This document shows, one piece after another, positions 8,594 through 18,396 of a stretch of 64,000 nucleotides of DNA (its first letter is position 1; each line of letters begins with the position of its first letter). Position numbers and translations under genes: made by a program. The stretch comes from Micromonospora sp. MA102 (lineage in GTDB: Bacteria; Actinomycetota; Actinomycetes; Mycobacteriales; Micromonosporaceae), in contig NZ_JAMWEG010000004.1 of NCBI RefSeq assembly GCF_025460765.1, positions 372,001-436,000 on the forward strand, in the 5' to 3' direction. The notes beneath the pieces are model-generated. The model was not told where the DNA came from and did not search any database. It saw only the letters and a program-made list of their open reading frames with translations.

Positions 8594-9541
8594 TCATGAG
8601 GCGCCGCGCCCGGATGGTGGTCTCCGCGCGTTGACGGCCTGTCGGACCACCCAGGGGATGTAGTCGGGGCGGAGGGTGTCGGCCCAGGTGAAGCGCAGCA
8701 CCGTCCAGCCGGCGTTGACCAGGCGATTCTGCCGGTGCCGATCGGCGTAGAGCGCGGTCGGCCCGCCATGCGCCCGTCGGCCGTCCGCCTCGGCGATGAC
8801 CCGGGCGGCGCGCCAGGCCAGGTCACCGAGGCCCAGCAGGTAGCCGTCGCCGTCGCGGACCTCCACCTGAAGGGCGTCCGGCGGGATCCGGCCGTCAACG
8901 CAGCGAAGTCGGGTACGCGTCTCCAGCGGCGACTGGGCCAGGCCGTTCGCCTCGGCGAGGTAGCCGCGTGCGGCGACTGCGCCACGTCGCCCGCGGAGCA
9001 GCGACGGGATCAGTTCGAGGTCGCCCGGCTCGAGCAGGTGTCGGTTCAGGGCGGAATCCAACAGCGAGACTGCCTGGTACCGGTCCTTCCGCAGCACGAG
9101 ATCTGCCACCGTGCGCAGCGGACTGGTCGCCATGACCCCGGCCACACACCTGATCTGGCCGGACCCGATGACACACTGGTGCACGACCACCTCGGGATGG
9201 GACGCACGGGCCGGTCGCGCCGCAGCTCCCGGCACCGACAGGTGGATCACGTCGCTGCGCGGCAGTCCCTCGATGCGGTGCAACTCGGCTGCGGTGCCGA
9301 GCACTGCCGTGGCGCCCGGACCGAACGAGGCGACTGCCGCTCTGATCCGCGCACGTCGGGGGATGTCGTCGTAGGCGTCCGCGTCGACCAGATAGCCGCC
9401 ACGGGCCAGGGGCCGCCACCGACCCGCCCGGCACATGCGCTGCACCTCGTGCACGCTGAAGCCGGCGGCACGCGCCTGAGCCAGCGTCACCACACCGTCT
9501 CGAGCCGCGGCCACTCGCCGCACGATCGCCAGAGCATCCAC
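8594..9541 (-). CDS. AbiEi-like N-terminal / DUF559-like C-terminal protein
   Basis: A 315-residue two-part protein. Residues 1-55 look like the winged-helix N-terminus of type IV antitoxins of the AbiEi class (VTLAQARAAGFSVHEVQRMC, then RPLARGGYLVDADA). The C-terminal 100 residues resemble the DUF559/Vsr-like nuclease fold seen in many actinomycete copies (LGLGDLAWRAARVIAEADGR, then YADRHRQNRLVNAGWTVLRF). The acidic residues and the R-x-x-x-L pattern are present, but catalytic competence is untested. No AbiEii-type toxin partner lies next to it. It starts with GTG at 9541 and ends 40 bases before purD. Such solitary proteins are widespread in Actinobacteria, and a defence or regulatory role is inference. 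Confidence 0.65.
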   Translation of the reverse strand: MDALAIVRRVAAARDGVVTLAQARAAGFSVHEVQRMCRAGRWRPLARGGYLVDADAYDDIPRRARIRAAVASFGPGATAVLGTAAELHRIEGLPRSDVIHLSVPGAAARPARASHPEVVVHQCVIGSGQIRCVAGVMATSPLRTVADLVLRKDRYQAVSLLDSALNRHLLEPGDLELIPSLLRGRRGAVAARGYLAEANGLAQSPLETRTRLRCVDGRIPPDALQVEVRDGDGYLLGLGDLAWRAARVIAEADGRRAHGGPTALYADRHRQNRLVNAGWTVLRFTWADTLRPDYIPWVVRQAVNARRPPSGRGAS

Positions 9542-9622
9542 AACCCGGCAGGATCCACCGCCCCGCCGGAACTTACGACCCCTGTGGACAACCCTGTGGA
9601 CACAGACAACATCCGGCAGGGT

Positions 9623-9679
9623 TGATCATGAAGTTATTGCTACCGATTTCGGCGTGTCGGAGCAATAACTTCATGATCA
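9623..9679 (-). terminator. AT-rich 19-bp perfect inverted repeat downstream of purA
   Basis: TGATCATGAAGTTATTGCT (9623-9641) is perfectly repeated in inverse at 9661-9679. The 19-base loop itself contains CCGA and TCGG, which extend the stem after one bulged A. It lies 39 bases downstream of the purA stop and upstream of the next minus-strand gene, so it most simply ends the purA transcript. Its base composition is strikingly AT-rich against the surroundings, which is unusual for a terminator stem in this genome and may mark a dispersed repeat. Confidence 0.6.
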
Positions 9680-9717
9680 CCGGGGCGACGGCGGCGCGGG
9701 AGGGCCTGGTGGGTGGG

Positions 9718-12128
<2,411 letters not shown>

Positions 12129-12204
12129 CCTCCGTCGATCCCCCCGCTCGGGCCACCCGGCTGACCGGACGGCCTATCCTCGGCGGGAGGAATGGGGAGG
12201 AACC

Positions 12205-14472
12205 GTGGTGCACGAGAACGCCGACCGGGCCCACGTGCCAGGTCAACCGCAGGTGCCGGAGCGGGACGTCGAACCGCTCTGGCCGCCCGAGCAGACCGAC
12301 GGGGGCGTGACCGCTCCGCCGTGGGCGGCCCCGGCCCAGCCCAACGTGGCGGCCTGGCCCGTCCCGCCCGCCTGGCCCACGCCGTCCCCGGCCGAGCCGG
12401 CGCCCTCGACGGCCGACGGCACGGAGGTCGGGGCACCGGCGGGCGACGCGGTGCCCGCGCCCCACGCGGCGCGGGCCCCGGTCGACCTGGATCTCCCGTT
12501 CACCCTCGACCAACCGGCCGCGGCCGCCCCCGGGGTCCCCGCTCCTCGGACGGCCGCCGCCCACCCGGGCGACCCCGCCGGCGCGGATGGTGCGGCCGGC
12601 GCGGACGCTGCGGCCGGCCCGCAGGCCGGTGTCGGGACGGACGCCGAGGCCGCCCCCGTGCAGGCCGCCGCCCCGGATGGCCCCGTCGAAACGGCCAACA
12701 CGGACGGCGCATCCGGCGCGCCGGAGACCACGCCGGAGACGGCGGGTGCGACCTCGGCGGACACCTCGGCCGGCACCGACGGGACGCCCGGCGAAGCGGA
12801 CGCGACCTCCGGCGAGCGCCGGGCGGAAACGCAGCCGATCGGCCGGCCGGAGTCCCCCTGGGCTCAGCCCCCGCAGCGCTCCACCGCAGACGCGTCCACG
12901 CCGCCGGCCCACCCCGGGCCGGTCCCGCCCACCCAGGCCGCCGCACCGGCGACCCCGGTCCACCCGCCCGAGCCGCCTGCCACCACTCCGTCGACCCCGG
13001 CCCACCCCGTGCAGCCGCAGGCCACGGGCCCGGCCCACCCTGGGGCCACCGACCCCGCCACCCCCGTTCACCCGGGGGAGCCGAACCACAGCACCCAGGG
13101 ACACGCCGGGGAGCCGGACAACCCGACCGCCGCAGCGGCAGCGACCGGCACCGCCGACCCGGCGCAGCCCGGCCCAACCGCGCCCGACCCGGGGCAGCCT
13201 GCGGTCGGGACCGCGCAGGTCGGTCCCGACCGCCCGGCCGAGGGTTCGCCGCCGCGGCTCGGCCCGTTCCCACCCTCGCCGGGCGTACCTCTCCAGCAGC
13301 CCTACGGCGACGGGACGGGGTACCCGCCGGGTCCGGTCGGCTACGGGCAACCGGCGCCCCAGGCCGGCGCACCGGGCTGGTACCCGCCGGCCTGGCCCCA
13401 GCAGGCCGGCCCGCCCCCGCAACCGGGCGCACCCCAACAGCCGCCCGTACCCCCACAGCCCGGCCCTCAGCAGCCCGGCCCGCACCAGGCCGGGCCGCAG
13501 CAGCCCGGCGCGTACCCGGAGCAGGTCTGGACCCCGGCGAGCGGTGCCCCACCGACGGCGGAGGACTTCGCCCGGCGGCGGCAGGCCCGGCCGGTCGACC
13601 CGGTGGCGACCATGGGCGTCCGGGCGGTGGTCAACAAGATCGGGCTGGTCCGGCTCGCGCCGGGGCGGCAGGAGCAGGAGATGCGGCGCGACATCGAGAT
13701 GGTGCGCCGGAACTTCGGCGGCCTGCGCCAGGTGACCGTTGTCAACCCGAAGGGCGGCGCCGGCAAGACGGTCGCCATCCTGCTGCTCGCCATGACCTTC
13801 GGCCAGAAGCGCGGCGGGTACGTGCTGGCCTGGGACAACAACGAGACCCAGGGCACCCTCGGGATGCGGGCCCAGCAGGACTTCCACTCCCGCACCGTGC
13901 GGGACATGCTGCGTGACCTGGGCCAGTTCCAGGGGCCCCACGGCCGGGTCGGCGACCTGTCGCAGTACGTCCGCTCGCAGGGCGAGGGCATGTTCGACGT
14001 GCTCGCCTCGGACGAATCGGCGACCGGCGGCGAGATGCTGACCGCCGCCGCGTTCGCCGAGATCCGCGAGGTGGTGAGCCGCTTCTACAAGCTGATCTTC
14101 GTGGACACCGGGAACAACGTCCGGGCGCAGAACTGGCAGGCCGCCATGGACGCCACCGACCAGCTGGTGGTGACCATGTCAGCGCGCAACGACTCGGCCG
14201 AGACCGCCGCGCGGATGCTCGACCACCTGGAGCAGAGCGGCCGGCAGCGGCTGGTCCGGCAGGCCGTGACGGTGGTGTCGATGCCACCGTCCCGCAAGGA
14301 GATCGACCTGCCGGCCATCCAGGAACACTTCGCCGCCCGAACCCGGGCGGTGCTGCTGGCACCGTACGAGCGGCTCATCGACACCGGCGAGCCGATCCGG
14401 TACGGGCAGCTCTCCTCGGCCACCCGGGACGCCTGGCTGAAGATCGCGGCGTCGGTGGCGGAGGGGCTGTAG
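12205..14472 (+). CDS. MinD/ParA-like ATPase with a very long Pro/Ala-rich N-terminus
   Basis: A 755-residue protein. Residues 1 to about 455 are low complexity: Pro, Ala, Thr, Gly and Asp, with PGPQQPGPHQAGPQQPG-type repeats toward the end. The C-terminal 290 residues are a P-loop ATPase of the MinD/ParA/SIMIBI class. The Walker A is KGGAGKT at 516-522, and IFVDTGNNVR is the Walker B-like strand. The DxDPQ segment of true ParA proteins is replaced by WDNNETQGTLG. Related proteins in actinomycetes are linked to secretion or cell-pole machinery, and no parB or parS is visible here. Starts are GTG at 12205 or GTG at 12208; GGGGAGG at 12194-12200 favours the second by spacing. Confidence 0.75.
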   Translation: MVHENADRAHVPGQPQVPERDVEPLWPPEQTDGGVTAPPWAAPAQPNVAAWPVPPAWPTPSPAEPAPSTADGTEVGAPAGDAVPAPHAARAPVDLDLPFTLDQPAAAAPGVPAPRTAAAHPGDPAGADGAAGADAAAGPQAGVGTDAEAAPVQAAAPDGPVETANTDGASGAPETTPETAGATSADTSAGTDGTPGEADATSGERRAETQPIGRPESPWAQPPQRSTADASTPPAHPGPVPPTQAAAPATPVHPPEPPATTPSTPAHPVQPQATGPAHPGATDPATPVHPGEPNHSTQGHAGEPDNPTAAAAATGTADPAQPGPTAPDPGQPAVGTAQVGPDRPAEGSPPRLGPFPPSPGVPLQQPYGDGTGYPPGPVGYGQPAPQAGAPGWYPPAWPQQAGPPPQPGAPQQPPVPPQPGPQQPGPHQAGPQQPGAYPEQVWTPASGAPPTAEDFARRRQARPVDPVATMGVRAVVNKIGLVRLAPGRQEQEMRRDIEMVRRNFGGLRQVTVVNPKGGAGKTVAILLLAMTFGQKRGGYVLAWDNNETQGTLGMRAQQDFHSRTVRDMLRDLGQFQGPHGRVGDLSQYVRSQGEGMFDVLASDESATGGEMLTAAAFAEIREVVSRFYKLIFVDTGNNVRAQNWQAAMDATDQLVVTMSARNDSAETAARMLDHLEQSGRQRLVRQAVTVVSMPPSRKEIDLPAIQEHFAARTRAVLLAPYERLIDTGEPIRYGQLSSATRDAWLKIAASVAEGL

Positions 14473-14482
14473 CGCGAGCGTG

Positions 14483-14513
14483 ACGGCCGGCTCCCGCGCG
14501 GAGAGCCGGCCGT
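14483..14513. terminator. Bidirectional hairpin between the MinD-like gene and DUF3151
   Basis: ACGGCCGGCTC (14483-14493) pairs with GAGCCGGCCGT (14503-14513): 11 perfect bases and a 9-base loop, between two convergent genes. Confidence 0.7.
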
Positions 14514-14521
14514 CGCCCGCG

Positions 14522-14950
14522 TCAGTGGCTGGCCAGGGCGTCTCCGGCGGCCGGGTCGCAGTCCCGGAGGAACTGGGCGCAGCGCGCCGCCTCGTCCGCC
14601 TCACCGATCTCGCCGGCCGCCCGGGAGAGCACGTAGAGGCAGCGGAGGAAGCCCCGGTTGGGCCGGTGCGACCAGGGCACCGGGCCGTGGCCCTTCCAGC
14701 CGCTGCGGCGGAGCTGGTCGAGGCCCCGGTGGTAGCCGGTGCGGGCGTACGCGTACGCCGGGATGACCTGGCCCGCGTCGAGCGCCCGGGTGGCCAGCGC
14801 CGCCCAGCCCGCGCTGTAGGTCGGGAAGCGGGCCGCGACCTCGGCGTACGCCTCGTCGGTGTCCTGCTCGGCGGCGGCCGCCAGCATGGCGTCGGCCTCC
14901 TCGTGTGCGGGGAGCAGGGTGGCCGGTGGCTCAGGCAACAGGTTCTGCAT
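14522..14950 (-). CDS. DUF3151 family protein
   Basis: A 142-residue helical protein of the actinobacterial DUF3151 family, recognised from MQNLLPEPPATLLP at the start, the TPR-like centre (FPTYSAGWAALATRALDAGQ, then AYAYARTGYHRGLDQLRRSG), and the ending RCLYVLSRAAGEIGEADEAA. The family has no established function. It is commonly encoded near class II fructose-bisphosphate aldolase in actinomycetes, and fba lies 1.5 kb away here on the same strand. The ATG at 14950 matches the usual start of family members; a TTG at 14962 is possible. The TPR-like character suggests protein-protein contacts, but that is inference. Confidence 0.8.
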   Translation of the reverse strand: MQNLLPEPPATLLPAHEEADAMLAAAAEQDTDEAYAEVAARFPTYSAGWAALATRALDAGQVIPAYAYARTGYHRGLDQLRRSGWKGHGPVPWSHRPNRGFLRCLYVLSRAAGEIGEADEAARCAQFLRDCDPAAGDALASH

Positions 14951-15054
14951 CGCCCCATTCAACCCGCTTCGCCCTGGGGTACGCGAGGGGGTCCGGCCAG
15001 CCGGTCGGCTGAACGGCTGAGGGTTTCGTCACGCCTGCGGTGTGCCACCCACGT

Positions 15055-15085
15055 ACCCGCGGCCCATGCCGGGGCGCGGGTTTTT
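15055..15085 (+). terminator. Orphan U-tailed hairpin upstream of the LOG-like gene
   Basis: ACCCGCG (15055-15061) pairs with CGCGGGT (15075-15081) and runs into TTTTT (15081-15085). This is the only hairpin in the window with a proper U-run on the plus strand. No plus-strand gene ends immediately before it, so it may end an unannotated RNA or read-through from the MinD-like gene. Confidence 0.4.
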
Positions 15086-15129
15086 CCACTACAACTACAG
15101 ATCCGGAGCCTCCCCAGGACCGGGTAGTG

Positions 15130-15162
15130 CAGGAGCCCGGCGGCCTGGCCACCGGGCTCCTG
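15130..15162. other. Perfect 11-bp hairpin in the DUF3151/LOG intergenic region
   Basis: CAGGAGCCCGG (15130-15140) and CCGGGCTCCTG (15152-15162) enclose an 11-base loop. It lies between divergent genes, 51 bases before the GTG of the LOG-like gene. It could be a leader structure or a terminator for antisense transcription. The rest of the 14963-15212 gap shows only a small CAGCCG-GT-CGGCTG palindrome at 14998-15011. Confidence 0.4.
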
Positions 15163-15212
15163 TCCGTGCTCCCCACGTTTGCCGGCTTGCCGCCCGGGGG
15201 CAGGATGGTCGG

Positions 15213-16424
15213 GTGCCGACCCCACCACCCGCGGACGTCATCGAGCCGCACGCCACCCGCACCGACGAGATCGAGACCCGGACCGAGTTCGACCGGCGGC
15301 TGGCCGAGGGGACCCTCGCCGGCGTGACCGTCCAGGGCCTCCGCCTCGACCTGGACCCGGTCCCCGACCTGCGCGGCGCCGAGGTCGCCGGCACGCTCTT
15401 CGTGGGCTGCCGGTTCGCCGACCGCGAGGTCGGCGCGGACCTCGTCCGCCGGGGCGCGAACGTCGTCCCACCTTTCTCCGGGCTGCCCTACCCGACGCAG
15501 CCGTCCCACCTCTACACCGCCGACGACCTGGCCGCCGGCTTCGCCGAGGGCGGGTTCGCCGGGATGTACGACACCCGGGTGTACGCGCACTTCCGGGCGC
15601 ACGGCGGCGCCCTGCCCGACGTGCGGGAGGCGCTCGGCCAGCGGCTGCACGACCACGGGGTGGACAACGCCCTGGCCGACGCCACCCGGGCCTGGCTGGC
15701 CGTGCACGGGCCGCAGTCGGTGGTGGGCGTGATGGGTGGGCACGCGGTGCCGCGCGGCAGCGCCGCGTACCGGATGGCGGCCGTGCTGGGTTGGGAGCTG
15801 GCGCGGGCCGACCGGCTGGTGGTGACCGGCGGCGGCCCCGGCGTGATGGAGGCGGCGAACCTGGGCGCGTTCCTCGCGGCCTGGCCGGCGGAGGATCTGA
15901 CGGCGGCGATCGACCTGCTGGCCACCGCGCCCGACTTCAACGACCACGACCGCTACACGGCCGCGGCGCTGTCGGTCCGGGCCCGGTACGCGGCCGGCCC
16001 GTCCCTGCCCACGCCCCGCCCGGCGGCGCCTGGCACCGAGTGGGCCCGCTCGGGCGGCCTGGCCATCCCCACCTGGCTGTACGGGCACGAGCCGGCGAAC
16101 CTGTTCGCCGGCCGGATCGCCAAGTACTTCTCGAACGCCATCCGGGAGGACACCATCCTGCGGCTGGCCCGGGGCGGGATCGTCTTCGCGCCCGGCCGGG
16201 CCGGCACGGTGCAGGAGGTGTTCCAGGCGGCCACGAAGACCTTCTACGGCACCGACGGGGCGAGCGGCGCGTACGTGTTCCTGGACCGGACCTACTGGAC
16301 CACCGAGCTGCCGGTGGAGTCGCTGCTGCGGCCGCTCTTCGCCGCCTCCCCGTTCGGCGACCTGTCGGCCACGATCCACCTCACCGACGACGCCCGCGAG
16401 GCGGCACGGATCCTCACCGCGTGA
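15213..16424 (+). CDS. LOG/TIGR00730-like Rossmann-fold nucleotide-binding protein, long form
   Basis: A 403-residue protein with the two hallmark motifs of LOG/lysine-decarboxylase-like proteins: GGGPGVMEAANLGA (from residue 206) and PGRAGTVQEVFQAATKTFY (from residue 327). In LOG enzymes these hold the nucleotide phosphate and catalyse phosphoribohydrolysis of N-glycosidic bonds. The protein is about twice the length of a standard LOG. An N-terminal block (residues 1-165) contains EGTLAGVTVQGLRLDLDPVP, which resembles a degenerate pentapeptide-like or substrate domain. The second motif has PGRAGT where LOG has PGGxGT, so activity needs testing. The GTG at 15213 is chosen because the upstream frame is not conserved-looking. 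Confidence 0.7.
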   Translation: MPTPPPADVIEPHATRTDEIETRTEFDRRLAEGTLAGVTVQGLRLDLDPVPDLRGAEVAGTLFVGCRFADREVGADLVRRGANVVPPFSGLPYPTQPSHLYTADDLAAGFAEGGFAGMYDTRVYAHFRAHGGALPDVREALGQRLHDHGVDNALADATRAWLAVHGPQSVVGVMGGHAVPRGSAAYRMAAVLGWELARADRLVVTGGGPGVMEAANLGAFLAAWPAEDLTAAIDLLATAPDFNDHDRYTAAALSVRARYAAGPSLPTPRPAAPGTEWARSGGLAIPTWLYGHEPANLFAGRIAKYFSNAIREDTILRLARGGIVFAPGRAGTVQEVFQAATKTFYGTDGASGAYVFLDRTYWTTELPVESLLRPLFAASPFGDLSATIHLTDDAREAARILTA

Positions 16425-16425
16425 A

Positions 16426-16462
16426 AGGAGGGGCCCCCTGTCGACGACAGGGGGCCCCTCCT
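16426..16462. terminator. 18-bp perfect hairpin between convergent LOG-like and fba genes
   Basis: AGGAGGGGCCCCCTGTCG (16426-16443) is perfectly complementary to 16445-16462 around a single A, so a tight loop must open the top pairs. It begins 2 bases past the LOG-like stop and would stop transcripts from both sides. Confidence 0.8.
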
Positions 16463-16474
16463 CAGCAGGTCAGG

Positions 16475-17497
16475 TCACTTCATCCTGGTGCCGGTGGAGC
16501 GCAGGTGCTCGCAGGCCTCGACCACGCGGGCGGCCATGCCGGCCTCGGCGGCCTTGCCCCAGACGCGCGGGTCGTACATCTTCTTGTTGCCGACCTCGCC
16601 GTCGACCTTCAGCACGCCGTCGTAGTTGCGGAACATGTGGTCCGCGACCGGCCGGGTGAAGGTGTACTGGGTGTCGGTGTCGATGTTCATCTTCACCACG
16701 CCGTAGTCCAGCGCCTCGCGGATCTCGGACAGCAGCGAGCCGGAACCGCCGTGGAACACCAGGCTGAGCGGCTTGTCCTTGCCGTACTTGGCGCCCACGG
16801 CCACCTGGATGTCGTGCAGCACCGCAGGGCGGAGCTTGACGTTGCCCGGCTTGTAGACGCCGTGCACGTTGCCGAAGGTCAGCGCCGCCATGTAGCGGCC
16901 CTTCTCGCCGAGGCCGAGCGCGTCGACCATGGCCAGGCCGTCCTCGACGGTGGTGTAGAGCTTCTCGTTGATGGCGTTCTCGACGCCGTCCTCCTCGCCG
17001 CCGACGACGCCGACCTCGATCTCAAGGACGATCTTGCCCTTGGCGGCCTCGGTGAGCAGCTGCTCGGCGATCTCGAGGTTCTCGGCCACCGGCACCGCCG
17101 AGCCGTCCCACATGTGCGACTGGAAGAGCGGCTCCTGGCCGTTCTTCACCCGCTCCTGCGAGATGGCCATCAGCGGGCGGACGAACTTGTCCAGCTTGTC
17201 CTTCGGGCAGTGGTCGGTGTGCAGCGCGATGTTCACCGGGTACTTCTTGGCCACCTCGTGCGCGTACGCCGCGAACGCCACCGCGCCGGTCACCATGTCC
17301 TTGACGGACGGCCCGGACAGGTACTCCGCGCCACCGGTCGAGACCTGGATGATGCCGTCGCTCTCCGCGTCGGCGAAGCCCTTGAGCGCCGCGTTCAGCG
17401 TCTGCGAGGAGGTCACGTTGATCGCGGGGTACGCGTACCGGCCGGCCTTGGCCCGGTCCAGCATCTCCGCGTAAGCCTCGGGGGAAGCGATGGGCAT
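16475..17497 (-). CDS. fba: Class II fructose-bisphosphate aldolase
   Basis: A 340-residue zinc-dependent aldolase cleaving fructose 1,6-bisphosphate into DHAP and GAP. It carries the class II signatures: HTDHCPKDKLDKFVRPL (catalytic Asp and zinc-binding His), VLEIEVGVVGGEEDGVE, the zinc histidine in LTFGNVHGVYKPGNVKL, and the phosphate loop SLVFHGGSGS, with NIDTDTQYTFTRPV near the end. Length and motifs match the actinobacterial and mycobacterial form. AAGGAG lies upstream of the ATG at 17497. It is convergent with the LOG-like gene and shares the strong hairpin at 16426-16462. Confidence 0.97.
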   Translation of the reverse strand: MPIASPEAYAEMLDRAKAGRYAYPAINVTSSQTLNAALKGFADAESDGIIQVSTGGAEYLSGPSVKDMVTGAVAFAAYAHEVAKKYPVNIALHTDHCPKDKLDKFVRPLMAISQERVKNGQEPLFQSHMWDGSAVPVAENLEIAEQLLTEAAKGKIVLEIEVGVVGGEEDGVENAINEKLYTTVEDGLAMVDALGLGEKGRYMAALTFGNVHGVYKPGNVKLRPAVLHDIQVAVGAKYGKDKPLSLVFHGGSGSLLSEIREALDYGVVKMNIDTDTQYTFTRPVADHMFRNYDGVLKVDGEVGNKKMYDPRVWGKAAEAGMAARVVEACEHLRSTGTRMK

Positions 17498-17581
17498 GTC
17501 GAACGCTCCTTACTTACCGCTCTCGGCCGTGCAGGCCGCTGTCTTCCTTGGGTGCGCCGGACCGCGCTGTCCACCGCCGGA

Positions 17582-17612
17582 AGTATCCCGTAGGAGCGCG
17601 CGGCGGACACAA
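17582..17612 (-). promoter_or_regulatory. Possible fba promoter
   Basis: On the minus strand, TTGTGT (17612-17607) and GATACT (17587-17582) are separated by 19 bases, about 85 bases upstream of the fba start. The spacing is longer than ideal, so this is tentative. Confidence 0.3.
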
Positions 17613-17628
17613 CCGACCCGGGAACCGC

Positions 17629-18012
17629 TCACCGCTTCCCCAGCCTGTCCGGCACCACGACGCTGATCAGCCAGCTCACCACCGCCATCACGATGGCGCC
17701 CCAGAAGGCCGCCCAGAAGCCGTCCACGTGGAACGGCAGATCCAGCCCGCGGGCGATCCAGTCGGTGAGCAGGAACAGCAGGGCGTTGACCACGAGCGCG
17801 AACAGACCGAGTGTGAGCAGGTAGAACACGCAGCCGAACACCTTGATGACCGGCTTCAGCACGGCGTTGACCACGCCGAAGATGAGCGCCACCACGACCA
17901 GGGTGAACGCCGTGTTCGCCCCGTTGCGGCCGGTCACCTCCACGCCGGGCACAATGAGCGTGGTGATCCACAGTGCGATCGCGGTTATCGCCAGCCGGAT
18001 CAGGAACCCCAC
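17629..18012 (-). CDS. Phage-holin-like (family 4_2) membrane protein
   Basis: A 127-residue protein with four predicted membrane segments: LIRLAITAIALWITTLIVPG, TAFTLVVVALIFGVVNAVLK, CVFYLLTLGLFALVVNALLF and FWAAFWGAIVMAVVSWLISV. The N-P motif in VNAVLKPVIK and the LLTDWIARGLD segment fit the PF04020 (Phage_holin_4_2) family. Despite the name, this family is widespread on bacterial chromosomes outside phages, and no phage genes surround it. Its role is unknown, probably envelope-related. The GTG at 18012 starts directly before the first membrane segment with AGGA upstream; the longer open frame adds only Arg/Gly-rich shadow sequence. Confidence 0.8.
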   Translation of the reverse strand: MGFLIRLAITAIALWITTLIVPGVEVTGRNGANTAFTLVVVALIFGVVNAVLKPVIKVFGCVFYLLTLGLFALVVNALLFLLTDWIARGLDLPFHVDGFWAAFWGAIVMAVVSWLISVVVPDRLGKR

Positions 18013-18150
18013 GCCATCATCCTGGCACCGGGTGCTCGCCCCGGAGGGGACAATCGCCGACTCCACCGTTCCACCCGCTCCCGAGCGGGGACCCGGGTCA
18101 GCCCGTACGGTGTGGTGGGAACTGCCCGCACCGAGATCCAGGGAGGGAAG

Positions 18151-18363
18151 ATGGGTCAGCCCGACGAGGACTTCGCCCCGAGCGACCACCTCGCTCCGGA
18201 GGAGCGGGACCTGGAGGCGGAGCCGGCCGACGCGGTCGAGCAGGCTGCGGCGGTCACCCCCGACGACGCCGACGGCGAGCCGCACCGGGGGCTGGAGGTC
18301 GGCGACTGGGATGCCATGGAACAGGCCCGGGTGGTCACCGCCGACGAGGACGACTACCGCTGA
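18151..18363 (+). CDS. Acidic 70-residue conserved-looking small protein
   Basis: A 70-residue, strongly acidic cytoplasmic protein beginning at ATG 18151 with an excellent GGGAGGGAAG just upstream. It is rich in Asp, Glu and Ala (ERDLEAEPADAVEQAAAVTP). The motif DWDAMEQARVVTADEDDYR at the C-terminus partly repeats the preceding VEQAAAVTPDDAD, suggesting an internal duplication (EQARVVTADE against EQAAAVTPDD). No membrane segment, cysteine or known domain is present. It is divergent from the holin-like gene and convergent with the LCP gene. I do not recognise a function. Confidence 0.7.
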   Translation: MGQPDEDFAPSDHLAPEERDLEAEPADAVEQAAAVTPDDADGEPHRGLEVGDWDAMEQARVVTADEDDYR

Positions 18364-18368
18364 GCCAG

Positions 18369-18395
18369 GCGGGCGGGGCCGGCGGCCCCGCCCGC
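18369..18395. terminator. 12-bp hairpin between convergent genes
   Basis: GCGGGCGGGGCC (18369-18380) pairs with GGCCCCGCCCGC (18384-18395) around a GGC loop. It lies between the acidic small protein and the LCP gene. Confidence 0.8.
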
Positions 18396-18396
18396 G

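Noticed and set aside
15179..17593. An 804-codon plus-strand frame through the LOG-like gene and antisense to fba
   Set aside because: It passes through the 18-bp hairpin between convergent genes and has no coherent domain.
17629..18012. A prophage remnant based on the holin-like gene
   Set aside because: The family is common on bacterial chromosomes and no other phage gene, att site or composition shift is present.
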